Assembly (NCBI GenBank): GCA_947073495.1
Contig: CAMTMX010000034.1
Location: 1-33,733 of the forward strand
Direction: 5' to 3'
Source of the DNA: an uncultured Porphyromonadaceae bacterium
Lineage (GTDB): Bacteria > Bacteroidota > Bacteroidia > Bacteroidales > Muribaculaceae
Length of the DNA stretch: 33,733 nt
The translations under genes and the position numbers were made by a program. Shown here one piece after another: positions 8,044 through 17,253 of this stretch (its first letter is position 1; each line of letters starts with the position of its first letter). The notes beneath the pieces are model-generated. The model searched no databases and was not told the DNA's origin. It worked only from the letters and a program-made list of their open reading frames with translations.

Positions 8044-9438
8044 TTATCTTCCGCCACCTACCGCCTGGTAGAGGGAGATGAGAGCTGCGGCACGTTCATG
8101 CCAGTTTGCTATGCAGGCAAGCTGAGCGTTGAGAAGGCTTGACCGAGCTGTCAATACTTCAAGATAGGTGGTGGATTGGTTATACATAAATAGTTCATTG
8201 GTATATTCAACTGATTTCTCAAGTTGATCAACCTGAAGCTCCAAATACTTGTTGCGTTCCACATTTTTGTTGTATGCAACGAGCGCATTGCTTACGTCAG
8301 CGCTTGCAGAGAGGACTGCATATTCGAAGTTGTTTAACGCTTGTTTCTGTTGAGCTTTAGCAGCTTCGAGTGTGGCTATGTTCTGCCCGCGTGAGAAAAT
8401 GGGTGCCGTCAATTGCCCTGCAAGCTGAAGAAACCATTCGCCGGGATTTTTAATCATAGACCCTATGAGATTTGTGAATCCTCCCTGAGCCGATATGACG
8501 AGGCTTGGATAGAACGCCGCCCGGGCACTGTTGGTAGTGTAGTAAGCAGCCGCCATTGATCTTTCCGCCGCCCTGACGTCCGGACGGACGGCAAGGTAGG
8601 AAACGGGGATGCCGTTGATCACTTGTTCAGGTATGGAAAAGTCAAGTTGTGAGGTGACCTCCCATTTCTGCGGATAGGTGTTCAGAAGAAGGGAGAGCGT
8701 GTTTTGCAACTGATGTATTGACTCTTCCAGAGTGGGCACAGAACTTTGTATGTTGTATAAGTTTGCCCGACTTTGCACCACGGCAGCTTCGTTTGTCCTG
8801 CCCGCGTTTTTGAGTAGTTCCATAGTCTCCACTTGTTCAGACCATATGTCGCAAGTGCGTTTTGTAAGGTCAAGCTGCTGATTGAGCATCACAAGTGAAT
8901 AATATACGGATGCGACACTGCACACAATCTGGGAGTGGACGGCATGCTCATAGTCCTGACTCATTTCAAGGCTTACTTGGGCACCACGTTTACGGTTGAG
9001 GATTTTTGCAAACGCGTCTATTTCCCATGATACACTCAATGGAATCGTATAGCTCCATTTCATGTCAGTCCAGTCCATCTGATTGCCACCATATGTGGAA
9101 GTGCCGGCGTTCGGAGAGATGGATACTGCAGGGAAATAGCTCAATTTTGCTCCTTTGAGCTGAGCGCGTGCGATGTCTACATTAAGTTTCGCGTTTTTAA
9201 GATCCTTGTTGTTGGCAAGGGCAAGATGTATCAGGCTCTGAAGTTTGGGATCCTGAAACACCTTCTCCCATCCGAGATAAGGGAGGGAAGTTGAGTCAGC
9301 CTGCTCCTCGGCAGATTTCTTGAAATCTCCTACAAGTTGGCTGTCTTCTACAGGGAGCTCGTATTTTTTATAGATGTGGCAACTCGAGAAAGCCACCGCC
9401 ATCATGGCGCCTGCGGCGCACAGTTTTATAGTGTTCAT
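8044..9438 (-). CDS. Outer-membrane efflux lipoprotein, TolC/OprM (NodT) family
   Basis: The outer-membrane channel of an RND tripartite pump, forming a trimeric beta-barrel and periplasmic alpha-barrel. The 464-residue precursor has a lipoprotein signal ending AVAFSSC with Cys20 as the lipidation site. Two outer membrane efflux repeats follow, the first with ALANNKDLKNAKLNVDIARAQ at about 71-91 and the second with SYLAVRPDVRAAERSM near 280-295, both characteristic of the OprM group. The start codon is 15 bp downstream of the pump gene stop, so it is translated from the same mRNA. It ends at QAVGGGR, typical of OprM-type factors. The order fusion protein, pump, channel is the usual one for Bacteroides BmeABC-type systems. 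Confidence 0.93.
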   Translation of the reverse strand: MNTIKLCAAGAMMAVAFSSCHIYKKYELPVEDSQLVGDFKKSAEEQADSTSLPYLGWEKVFQDPKLQSLIHLALANNKDLKNAKLNVDIARAQLKGAKLSYFPAVSISPNAGTSTYGGNQMDWTDMKWSYTIPLSVSWEIDAFAKILNRKRGAQVSLEMSQDYEHAVHSQIVCSVASVYYSLVMLNQQLDLTKRTCDIWSEQVETMELLKNAGRTNEAAVVQSRANLYNIQSSVPTLEESIHQLQNTLSLLLNTYPQKWEVTSQLDFSIPEQVINGIPVSYLAVRPDVRAAERSMAAAYYTTNSARAAFYPSLVISAQGGFTNLIGSMIKNPGEWFLQLAGQLTAPIFSRGQNIATLEAAKAQQKQALNNFEYAVLSASADVSNALVAYNKNVERNKYLELQVDQLEKSVEYTNELFMYNQSTTYLEVLTARSSLLNAQLACIANWHERAAALISLYQAVGGGR

Positions 9439-9453
9439 TGGTTTTCTGTTTCG

Positions 9454-12400
9454 TTAATCGCGGTTAATGGCATATTGTTCAAGTTCCGAAGAAATGCCGG
9501 TGTTGTCTGTGTCTTTCCATTTCGGGGGCGACAATTTCTCTTGAAGCGACTGGAACGCCACGAAAAGGGCAGGGACAACAAGCACCTGAAGAATCATACC
9601 GATAAGCATACCTCCGATTGCACCTGAACCGAGTGCCTGGTTTCCGTTCTTGCCAGCTCCGTGGGCGAACATCATTGGGAGAAGACCGATGATCATTGCG
9701 AGGGAGGTCATGAGGATAGGGCGCAGACGTGCGATGGCGCCCTGTATTGCGGCATTAAGTATGCTCATGCCTGTTTTACGGCGGTCAAGAGCGAACTCTA
9801 CAATAAGGATGGCGTTTTTCGCAAGAAGACCGATAAGCATGATAAGCGCGATCTGTAGGTAGATGTTGTTGGCGATGTCCATCATTCTCGCAAATATGAA
9901 GGCTCCCATAAGACCGAACGGCACTGAAAGGATAACCGACCAGGGAAGAATGTAACTTTCATATTGTGCAGAAAGGATAAGGTAGACAAACAGAAGCACA
10001 AGGGCGAATACGTAGCCGGTGGATCCGCTTGAACCCGATGCTTCTTCACGGGTCATACCGGAGTATTCATAGCCGTATCCTTCCGGGAGAGTAGCCTGGG
10101 CGATATTATTGATGGTTTCGATAGCCACACCCGAAGAGACGCCCGGTGCGGGAGTACCGGTGATGGATATCGCGGTAAACATATTGAAACGGTCGATAAG
10201 GTCAGGACCATAAACGCGGGTGAGTTTCACGAAGTTGTCGATTGGTGCCATCTCAAGTCCGTTTCTGATCTTGATTTGCTTGAGAGTTTCCGGGGAGACA
10301 CGTGCGTCTGGAGATGCCTGCATCATCACGCGGTAGAGCTTGCCGTAGCTGTTGAAGTTGGAGATGTACATACCGCCGTAATATCCCTGGAGGGCGGAGA
10401 GCACGGCATTTTGTGTGAGCCCTGCCTGTTTTACCTTGGCAACATCTATTTCAACCATATATTGCGGGAATGTCGGGTTGAAGTTAGAGTAAGCCATCTG
10501 AATAGCCGGATCGGCATTCAAGGCGGCGATAAATGTCTGGTATACCTGGAAGAACTTGTCAAGGTCACCACCAGTGCGGTCCTGAAGTTTGATCTCGAAA
10601 CCGTTTGTAGCAGAATAACCTGAAATCATAGGCGGCTGGAAGAACATTACACGGGCATCCTTGACAGCACCGGTCTTCATAAACAGCTGACCGAGAATGG
10701 CATTTGCGCTTTCTGTCTCTTCGTCACGTTCATCCCATGGTTTCAGCTTGATAATGAACGAGCCATAAGTGTTGCCTTGACCACCCACGAAGCTATAGCC
10801 TGTGATAGCGGTGCGGCTTTGCACCGCAGGAATAGATCCGATGATGCTGTCCACCTCGTTCATGATTGCCTGTGTACGCTCCTGAGAAGTGGCGGGTGGA
10901 AGAGTCACCGCACCCATTATGGTACCGGTGTCTTCTGTGGGGACAAGGGCTGTCGGGGTTATAGCCATGAGCCAGACGAGCACAGCCACAGATGCTGCTA
11001 CAAGACCGAATGAAGTAATCTTGTGGTTGGAACACCATTTTACAAGTTTGTGATATACTGAGAGGAGTTTATCAAAAGATCTGTTGAATGCGTCGATAAA
11101 CGCACGGGTAAACAGACCGATTAGGGCAATTACTGCAACAATTACAGCAATGCAGCTCAGGGCGACATTTTCAAAAGTATACCAACCGAGAACGAGGAAT
11201 ACTATAGCGGCACAAAGGAAAATGAATGTGACAATCGGAGGGAACGAGAAGCGTTTCTTATAAGCCGATGCCATGGTCTTGGCGGCTTCACCATAAGCTT
11301 CCCCCATTCTCTCTTTCAGATTCTTGTCGTCGTGTCCTTTGAGGAAGAGCGCGCAGAGGGCAGGGGAGAGGGTCAATGCGTTGATTGCAGAAAGACCGAT
11401 AGCCATTGCCATTGTAAGACCGAACTGACGGTAGAAAATACCTGATGTGCCTCCGAGGAATGACACAGGTATGAACACGAGCATCATCACAAGGGTGATG
11501 GAGATGAGTGCTCCGGAGATTTCTCTCATTGCGTCGATAGATGCCTTGCGCGGTGACTTATAGCCTTGGTCAAGCTTGGCGTGCACCGCCTCCACCACCA
11601 CTATGGCATCATCGACCACTATCGCGATCGCAAGAACGAGGGCTGAAAGGGTGAGAAGGTTGATGGTGAATCCGAAGATGTATAGTAGGAAGAATGTACC
11701 GATAAGTGCCACAGGGATGGCGATCATCGGGATGAGAGTGGACCGGAAGTCCTGCAGGAAGACAAACACCACGACAAACACAAGTACAAACGCCTCGATA
11801 AGAGTCTTGATAACCTCATGGATAGAAGCGAAAAGGAAGTCGTTGACACTCATGGTGGTCTGAAGAACCATACCTGCAGGGAGGGATTTGCGTGCCTCAT
11901 CCATCAGTTTTTCGATATCTTCGATAACCTGCGTCGCATTTGATCCTGCCGACTGGAACACGATTGCGGAGCTGCCGAGGTGTCCATTGTTCAAGTTTTG
12001 AAATCCATAGGTGAGTCGACCGAGCTCTACGTCAGCGACATCACTTAAACGAAGAATCTCTCCTGTAGGGGATGCCTTAAGGATAATATCCTCGAATTCT
12101 TTTGAATCGGAAAGACGGCCTTTATAGCGGAGCACATATTGGAAACTCTGATTCCCCTGTTCTCCAAACTGTCCAGGCGCAGCTTCTATATTCTGTTCTG
12201 CAAGAGCGGCACTGATATCTGAAGGCATCAGTTTATATTGAGCCATTTTGTCAGGCTTCAGCCATATACGCATTGAATAATCGGCACCGAACGCCATCGC
12301 CTCACCCACGCCAGATACACGTTTGATCTGGGGAAGGATATTGATGCTCATATAGTTGTCGATAAACTGTGTGGTATATTTGTCTTCCGGGTCAAACATA

Positions 12401-12825
12401 CCGATTACCATAAGCATTGAGGTCTGGCGTTTTTGGGTGATGACACCTACTTGGTTTACTTCAGAAGGAAGGAAAGATGCAGCCTTTGCAACACGGTTCT
12501 GAACGTCGACCGCAGCCATATCCGGATCCATCCCTTGTTTGAAATAAACCTCAATTGTGGCTGAACCGTTGTTGGTGGCGGATGATACCATATAGTCCAT
12601 GTTTTCCGCACCGTTGATCTGTTCTTCCAAAGGAGCTATCACTGAATTGAGCACAGTCTGTGCATTAGCTCCAGTGTATGTTGTCGTGACCCTCACTGTA
12701 GGGGGGGCAATGTCCGGATACTGTTCAATGGGGAGGCTCATAAGTCCCAAGACACCGAAAATCACGATAAACACCGAGATCACGGTAGATAGCACCGGAC
12801 GGTTTATAAATCTGTCAAGTTTCAT
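9454..12825 (-). CDS. RND inner-membrane efflux pump, HAE-1 (AcrB/BmeB) family
   Basis: A proton-driven multidrug or solvent exporter of the inner membrane, functioning as a trimer. It opens with FINRPVLSTVISVFIVIFGVLGL (TM1), has the proton-relay pair Asp405-Asp406 in TM4 (AIVVDDAIVVVE), and a TM10 lysine in GLLAKNAILIVEFA. Its 1123 residues exceed the usual 1030-1060. The excess lies between TM6 (TLSPALCALFLK) and the amphipathic FNRSFDKLL helix: residues about 497-578 contain two additional hydrophobic stretches, about 530-547 and 553-573. Known HAE-1 pumps have only a short cytoplasmic linker there. The gene is 55 bp downstream of the membrane fusion gene and 15 bp upstream of the channel gene. 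The substrate cannot be inferred. Confidence 0.95.
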   Translation of the reverse strand: MKLDRFINRPVLSTVISVFIVIFGVLGLMSLPIEQYPDIAPPTVRVTTTYTGANAQTVLNSVIAPLEEQINGAENMDYMVSSATNNGSATIEVYFKQGMDPDMAAVDVQNRVAKAASFLPSEVNQVGVITQKRQTSMLMVIGMFDPEDKYTTQFIDNYMSINILPQIKRVSGVGEAMAFGADYSMRIWLKPDKMAQYKLMPSDISAALAEQNIEAAPGQFGEQGNQSFQYVLRYKGRLSDSKEFEDIILKASPTGEILRLSDVADVELGRLTYGFQNLNNGHLGSSAIVFQSAGSNATQVIEDIEKLMDEARKSLPAGMVLQTTMSVNDFLFASIHEVIKTLIEAFVLVFVVVFVFLQDFRSTLIPMIAIPVALIGTFFLLYIFGFTINLLTLSALVLAIAIVVDDAIVVVEAVHAKLDQGYKSPRKASIDAMREISGALISITLVMMLVFIPVSFLGGTSGIFYRQFGLTMAMAIGLSAINALTLSPALCALFLKGHDDKNLKERMGEAYGEAAKTMASAYKKRFSFPPIVTFIFLCAAIVFLVLGWYTFENVALSCIAVIVAVIALIGLFTRAFIDAFNRSFDKLLSVYHKLVKWCSNHKITSFGLVAASVAVLVWLMAITPTALVPTEDTGTIMGAVTLPPATSQERTQAIMNEVDSIIGSIPAVQSRTAITGYSFVGGQGNTYGSFIIKLKPWDERDEETESANAILGQLFMKTGAVKDARVMFFQPPMISGYSATNGFEIKLQDRTGGDLDKFFQVYQTFIAALNADPAIQMAYSNFNPTFPQYMVEIDVAKVKQAGLTQNAVLSALQGYYGGMYISNFNSYGKLYRVMMQASPDARVSPETLKQIKIRNGLEMAPIDNFVKLTRVYGPDLIDRFNMFTAISITGTPAPGVSSGVAIETINNIAQATLPEGYGYEYSGMTREEASGSSGSTGYVFALVLLFVYLILSAQYESYILPWSVILSVPFGLMGAFIFARMMDIANNIYLQIALIMLIGLLAKNAILIVEFALDRRKTGMSILNAAIQGAIARLRPILMTSLAMIIGLLPMMFAHGAGKNGNQALGSGAIGGMLIGMILQVLVVPALFVAFQSLQEKLSPPKWKDTDNTGISSELEQYAINRD

Positions 12826-12880
12826 TGTTTGAAATTATAAAAAATACCTTATTGTCGTTTTAAGGTCGGTTTTTAGGAAT

Positions 12881-14044
12881 TTATTCTGCCTGTGCCGGTG
12901 TTGCGGGTGCCTGTGCGCCGGTTGCAGACTTTGGTGTGATTGTCATACCGTCTCGCACGGAAATACCCACACCTTCTGTAACAATCATGTCGCCTGATTT
13001 GAGACCGGATGTCACTATGTAGTTCTTGCCGTCATTCTCAGGAGCAACCGTGATTGGGGTGGAGTGTACTTTTGCGGAATCGCCGACAACGTATACAAAT
13101 TTCATGTCCTGGATTTCAAAGGTTGCGTTCTGAGGAATCTGGATCGTTGAATTATGGATTGCCGGAATAAGCACCTGCCCGGTGTTGCCGCTACGAAGCA
13201 TACCGTCGGGATTAGGGAACTCTGCTTTAGTGGTTGCACTGCCGGTTGCCTGGTCTATCACACCGGAAATGGATACGATCTTGCCTTTGTGTGGATAAAT
13301 AGTGCCGTCGGCAAGTTTGAGTGATACTTCCGGGAACGATGCCACTACATCAGCTATAGAGCGTTTGCCTCCCTCAGTAAATTCAAGAAGCACTTTTTCG
13401 TTGAGAGAGAAATAAGCTTGCATCACTTTATTGTCTGAAAGTACTGTAAGCACTGTAGACGGGCTCACAAGTGTACCTTCCTTGTCAGTGATTGTGCCGA
13501 CAATTCCCGACACGGGAGCTGTGACAGTAGAGTAAGAAAGATTCTTTTTGGCAGATACCAATGCTGCCTGTGCCTGCTGGAGCTGCGCTTTCGCTGCATT
13601 GAGTGCATCCGCAGAGGTTTGGTAAGCTGACGCGCTGATAATGTTTTTGTCAAGAAGAATCTTATTGTTATTTGCGTTGGTAGTGGCTGTATTGACATTT
13701 GCCTGTGCTACCGCCACGGCAGCTTGTGCCTGGTCAACGGCAGCCTGCATCTGAACCTGGTCAATTGTGAACAGAACCTGTCCTTTCGATACGCGCTGAC
13801 CGTCGTCAACATGCACCTTTGTCAGAAAACCGGTAATCTGTGGACGTATCTGAACGTCGTTAGTGCCCTCAAGGGTGGTTGGGAATCCCGCATCAAGTGT
13901 AGTGTTGCTTTCACTTACTGTCAAGACAGCCAGCTCCGGAGCTGCCTGACCCTGCTGTTGGTCGGAATTTCCTTTACAGGAAGGGAGCACGATACCCCCG
14001 GTTGCCAGCACTATTGCCAGCGCATTGATTTGTCTGATTTTCAT
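12881..14044 (-). CDS. RND membrane fusion lipoprotein (AcrA/MexA/BmeA family)
   Basis: The periplasmic adaptor linking the pump to the outer-membrane channel. Of 387 residues, a lipoprotein signal ends GIVLPSC with Cys23. A first beta-barrel/lipoyl half follows (DVQIRPQITGFLTKVHVDDGQRVSKGQVLF near 62-92), then an Ala/Gln-rich alpha-helical hairpin about 93-170 (DQAQAAVAVAQANV), the returning lipoyl half (YSTVTAPVSGIVG) and the C-terminal barrel and membrane-proximal domains. It is the first gene of the efflux operon. There is no adjacent TetR or AraC regulator; an inverted repeat at 14201-14229 in the leader and a -7 box at 14259-14266 are the only regulatory hints. Confidence 0.95.
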   Translation of the reverse strand: MKIRQINALAIVLATGGIVLPSCKGNSDQQQGQAAPELAVLTVSESNTTLDAGFPTTLEGTNDVQIRPQITGFLTKVHVDDGQRVSKGQVLFTIDQVQMQAAVDQAQAAVAVAQANVNTATTNANNNKILLDKNIISASAYQTSADALNAAKAQLQQAQAALVSAKKNLSYSTVTAPVSGIVGTITDKEGTLVSPSTVLTVLSDNKVMQAYFSLNEKVLLEFTEGGKRSIADVVASFPEVSLKLADGTIYPHKGKIVSISGVIDQATGSATTKAEFPNPDGMLRSGNTGQVLIPAIHNSTIQIPQNATFEIQDMKFVYVVGDSAKVHSTPITVAPENDGKNYIVTSGLKSGDMIVTEGVGISVRDGMTITPKSATGAQAPATPAQAE

Positions 14045-14200
14045 ATTGGTTAATTGTATAGAATGTTCAGAGATATGTTTCGTTTCAAAATGGTAGGGAA
14101 GTTCTAAGCAATATGGTTAAAACTACCTTGTTAAGTAGATATTCGATTCAGTAAAATGGTACATCGTTATTAACTGTTTTAACTAAGATTCTGCTTTAAT

Positions 14201-14229
14201 ACAGTTGTCTGTGTCGGCAGACAAACTGT
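14201..14229. promoter_or_regulatory. Inverted repeat in the efflux operon leader (possible operator)
   Basis: ACAGTTGTCTG (14201-14211) is complementary to CAGACAAACTGT (14218-14229) apart from one bulged base, with a 6-nt spacer. It lies about 160-185 bp upstream of the fusion-protein start and 30 bp downstream of the candidate -7 box, so it could be a repressor operator or a 5' UTR hairpin. No cognate regulator is encoded nearby. Confidence 0.4.
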
Positions 14230-14258
14230 TAAGATATTATCCTGTAGAATAACTTATG

Positions 14259-14266
14259 CAAAGTTA
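14259..14266 (-). promoter_or_regulatory. Candidate -7 box for the efflux operon
   Basis: TAACTTTG on the minus strand matches the Bacteroidota -7 consensus TAnnTTTG exactly. I find no convincing TTTG about 20 bp further upstream, so support is partial. It would give a leader of about 210 nt. Confidence 0.35.
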
Positions 14267-14377
14267 ACAATTTTCGGACTCGGTTGTGCGAGACTTTGGA
14301 AATTTTAGGTAAATTTGACCAATTTTTGTATGGTTTGGAAAACTATAACGTATTAAATTGGTGAGGATTCCCAAAAT

Positions 14378-14427
14378 TGAAAAAAGAAGTGCAAACGCAG
14401 AATTGTCTAAATACTGAGTTTGCACTT
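14378..14427 (-). terminator. Intrinsic terminator downstream of ftsH
   Basis: AAGTGCAAAC (14387-14396) pairs with GTTTGCACTT (14418-14427), and an inner CAG/CTG can extend the stem. On the minus strand it is followed by CTTTTTTC. It lies about 30 bp past the ftsH stop. Confidence 0.8.
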
Positions 14428-14455
14428 TGGTGTACGGCTTGTTGCCGGTGGTTAC

Positions 14456-16588
14456 TTATAACTCTTTGTTGAAGGGGGGTGGTGTGCCCGCATCATCGCT
14501 GTCTTTCTCGTTAACACCATTCTGCGTATCCTTATCCTCTTTCATGCCGGTATCAGATGCAGGATTCTGAGAAAAGTCGGACGAGTGACCGCTTGTTTCA
14601 GTAGGGTAATTGACGGAGCTGTCTTCTTTCTTTTCAAGTTCACGCCTACGCTCCTCTTTCTTGTTGAGCTCGATGATCTCGTCAGTTCTGGATTTCCATT
14701 TTCTGGGACCGAGAATCAATTCAACATCATCATGGAAAATGACTTCCTTTTCAACAAGTAGATCGCGTATCTTGTTATGCTCCTTAGCATATTTCTGCAA
14801 AATTTCTTTGGCACGTTCGTACTGTTGGTTGACAATACGTTTCACCTCTTCGTCAATTACCTTTGCAGTTTCATCCGAATAGGGTTTTGTAAATCCGTAG
14901 TCTTGCCCGGTAGAGTCGTTGTAGTTAAGATTTGGCAACCTGTCGCTCATGCCGTATACTAGCACGAGAGAACGGGCAATTTTTGTACATTTCTCAAGAT
15001 CGTCGCTGGCTCCGGTTCCTACCTGGCCGGTAAATACATCTTCTGCCGCCCTGCCGCCGAGAAGCCCGCACATGGTGTCAAGAAGCGCCTGGGTAGGAAT
15101 GATTTGGCGAGCTTCAGGTGCATACCAGGCAGCTCCGAGAGCCCTGCCCCTGGGCACGATTGTCACCTTTACAAGAGGATTACCGTATTGAGTCATCCAG
15201 CTGATGGTGGCATGCCCCGCTTCATGAGTGGCAATAGAGAATTTCTCTTCGTCTGTTATAATTCTTGAACGTTTTTCCAGACCGCCCACGATCCTGTCGA
15301 TTGCAGCCATGAAGTCGTTCCAGTCAACAGCTTTTTTATTATTGCGTGCGGCAATAAGGGCTGCTTCATTGCAGACATTAGCTATGTCTGCACCCGAGAA
15401 TCCCTGAGTCTGTCGGGCGAGCTGCTCTACATCAAGTTTGCTGTTCACTTTAATTCTGCGGAGATGAACGTTGAATATTTCAACTCTGTCGGTGAGCTCT
15501 GGCAGATCTACATAAATCTGTCTGTCAAATCTGCCGGGGCGGAGTAGAGCCTTATCGAGCATGTCGGCACGGTTTGTTGCGGCAAGTATTATTACACCAT
15601 TGTTAGAGCCAAAACCGTCCATTTCGGTGAGCATTTGGTTGAGAGTGTTCTCTCGTTCGTCGTTTGAACCCATGCTGGGATTCTTTCCTCTAGCCCTGCC
15701 TACAGCATCGATTTCATCGATAAACACAATACATGGTGCTTTTTCTTTAGCTTGTTTGAAAAGGTCGCGCACACGGGCTGCTCCTACACCTACAAACATT
15801 TCGACGAAGTCAGAACCTGACATTGAAAGGAAAGGAACATTTGCCTCGCCTGCAACGGCTTTGGCAAGAAGAGTTTTACCGGTTCCAGGAGGTCCTACGA
15901 GAAGAGCCCCTTTAGGTATTTTCGCACCGAGTTCAGTATATCTCTGAGGATTTTTTAAAAACTCTACAATTTCTTCAATTTCTACCTTAGCTTCTGCAAG
16001 ACCTGCCACATCTTTGAAAGTGACGGTTGTTCCATTATTTTTATCAAACACAGTGGCGCGTGATTTCCCCACATTGAAAATGCCACCGCCCCCTGAGCCG
16101 CCGCTCATCCTTTTAGACATGTAGACCATGAATATGACGAGCAACAATATCGGTCCGAAATAATAGAAAAGTTTCATGAGGTCGGAACCTTTCTCATAAT
16201 TTACTTTAATTTCCGGTTTCCCTTCAGCAGCAAGCGCGGCATTCCATCCATCGATCTTTTCTTGGATCTTATCGGTAGACGGAATAGTGGTTTTTATCTT
16301 TTTGTCGCCATCATAACCGTTAGAAAGATCAAACTTATGTTTTTTTGCACCTTCATCGGTTACAAATCCTTCAGCTGCTCCGGCTTCTGAAAAGACAATT
16401 ATTTTGTCTATATCTCCAGCGAGGGCAGCCTTTTGAAAGTCTGTCCAATCTACTTCTTTTGTCTGAGAAGCATCTTGAAAATAAAACAGTGCAAAAAGTG
16501 AAAGTATGATGATGGCATACATCCAATACATATTGAATGCGTTTCTCTTATTGTTCCCGTTCTGTGGAGGCTTTGGATATTTTAGCAT
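14456..16588 (-). CDS. ftsH: ATP-dependent zinc metalloprotease FtsH
   Basis: A hexameric membrane-anchored AAA+ protease that degrades misfolded membrane proteins and regulatory substrates. Of 710 residues: TM1 about 22-38, a periplasmic domain about 39-138, TM2 about 141-157, then the AAA module with Walker A GPPGTGKT at 232-239, Walker [10 protein letters not shown] at 286-294 and the second region of homology [19 protein letters not shown] near 338-356. The zinc site HEAGH is at 455-459. The C-terminal 60 residues are low-complexity, rich in Asp, Ser and Glu, a common variable tail. It follows rsfS by 47 bp, a pairing found in many Bacteroidota, where cdsA often comes next; here a terminator follows directly. 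Confidence 0.97.
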   Translation of the reverse strand: MLKYPKPPQNGNNKRNAFNMYWMYAIIILSLFALFYFQDASQTKEVDWTDFQKAALAGDIDKIIVFSEAGAAEGFVTDEGAKKHKFDLSNGYDGDKKIKTTIPSTDKIQEKIDGWNAALAAEGKPEIKVNYEKGSDLMKLFYYFGPILLLVIFMVYMSKRMSGGSGGGGIFNVGKSRATVFDKNNGTTVTFKDVAGLAEAKVEIEEIVEFLKNPQRYTELGAKIPKGALLVGPPGTGKTLLAKAVAGEANVPFLSMSGSDFVEMFVGVGAARVRDLFKQAKEKAPCIVFIDEIDAVGRARGKNPSMGSNDERENTLNQMLTEMDGFGSNNGVIILAATNRADMLDKALLRPGRFDRQIYVDLPELTDRVEIFNVHLRRIKVNSKLDVEQLARQTQGFSGADIANVCNEAALIAARNNKKAVDWNDFMAAIDRIVGGLEKRSRIITDEEKFSIATHEAGHATISWMTQYGNPLVKVTIVPRGRALGAAWYAPEARQIIPTQALLDTMCGLLGGRAAEDVFTGQVGTGASDDLEKCTKIARSLVLVYGMSDRLPNLNYNDSTGQDYGFTKPYSDETAKVIDEEVKRIVNQQYERAKEILQKYAKEHNKIRDLLVEKEVIFHDDVELILGPRKWKSRTDEIIELNKKEERRRELEKKEDSSVNYPTETSGHSSDFSQNPASDTGMKEDKDTQNGVNEKDSDDAGTPPPFNKEL

Positions 16589-16635
16589 GAGGAAATTGAT
16601 TTTTCTATTTATATATTCCTAAATTAGCTACAAAT

Positions 16636-16995
16636 TTAATTATCATCAGGAATAAACTCAGTTGGAGCGTCATTCCATAACGTTTCGAGAGAATAGAATT
16701 CTCTGAATTCGGGGAGGAAAATATGTGCCATTATACTGCCATAATCTATTACAATCCATTGAGAGTTTTTATATCCTTCATAATTGAAGGGCTTTATTCC
16801 AGTCTCTATTTGAACTTTTTCCCGAATAGAGTCGGCAATAGCACTGACTTGAGAGGTGCTGCCTCCCTGACAGATTATAAGTTTTCCTGTTGATGCGGAC
16901 TCAAAATTTGATAAATCTACGATTGCGATTTTTTTCCCTTTCTTGTCGGTGATCGCATCTATGATTTGTGGGGTGAGGTCAGTGTTATTTTGCAT
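16636..16995 (-). CDS. rsfS: Ribosomal silencing factor RsfS (Iojap/YbeB)
   Basis: Binds ribosomal protein uL14 on the 50S subunit and blocks subunit joining when nutrients are scarce. The 119 residues fit the family (about 105-125). Recognisable segments are IAIVDLSNFESASTGKLIICQGGSTSQVSAIADSI, corresponding to the DxxxxxxxxDYFVIatGxSxxqvxAiad pattern of the family, and NSQWIVIDYGSIMAHIF, matching the WvllDygdvvvHif motif. The usual Asp of the first motif is here replaced by a Ser/Thr-rich turn. It is the first gene of an rsfS-ftsH operon starting after the sodB terminator. Confidence 0.93.
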   Translation of the reverse strand: MQNNTDLTPQIIDAITDKKGKKIAIVDLSNFESASTGKLIICQGGSTSQVSAIADSIREKVQIETGIKPFNYEGYKNSQWIVIDYGSIMAHIFLPEFREFYSLETLWNDAPTEFIPDDN

Positions 16996-17105
16996 TCTCT
17001 GCAGAAATTATGTGGATTATTAATGTGGCGCATACGATAAAGATAGAATTTGTGTCAACAAATTCATTGTGAGAGCCACTATTGACAATATAACAAATGT
17101 CATGC

Positions 17106-17113
17106 CAAAACTA
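17106..17113 (-). promoter_or_regulatory. Candidate -7 box for rsfS-ftsH
   Basis: TAGTTTTG on the minus strand is an exact TAnnTTTG. The -33 position holds only a weak match (TGTT). It lies in the spacer between the sodB terminator and rsfS and would give a leader of about 105 nt. Confidence 0.3.
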
Positions 17114-17168
17114 TCATGGAAAATAATTTTTTAACATGCTTTAAGTTAAAAGTCGTGTGTAAAATTAC

Positions 17169-17205
17169 AAAAAAATGCCCAAACTTCAAAACGAGTTGGG
17201 CATTT
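17169..17205 (-). terminator. Intrinsic terminator downstream of sodB
   Basis: AAATGCCCAA (17173-17182) pairs with TTGGGCATTT (17196-17205), with further inner pairing ACT/AGT. On the minus strand a run of seven T residues follows. It is about 50 bp past the sodB stop. Confidence 0.88.
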
Positions 17206-17253
17206 GCGTTTTAATATTAACTGTTATTAAATTTCCGGTTTAAATTGCGTTGA

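Larger units (their letters stand above)
14045..14386. other. Leader/promoter region of the efflux operon
   Basis: A non-coding region between the efflux operon start and the ftsH terminator. It contains a -7-like octamer and an imperfect inverted repeat, each listed separately, plus several copies of AACTGTT in either orientation (around 14172, 14202 as the complement, and 14224). No small open frame with a convincing start was found. Confidence 0.5.
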
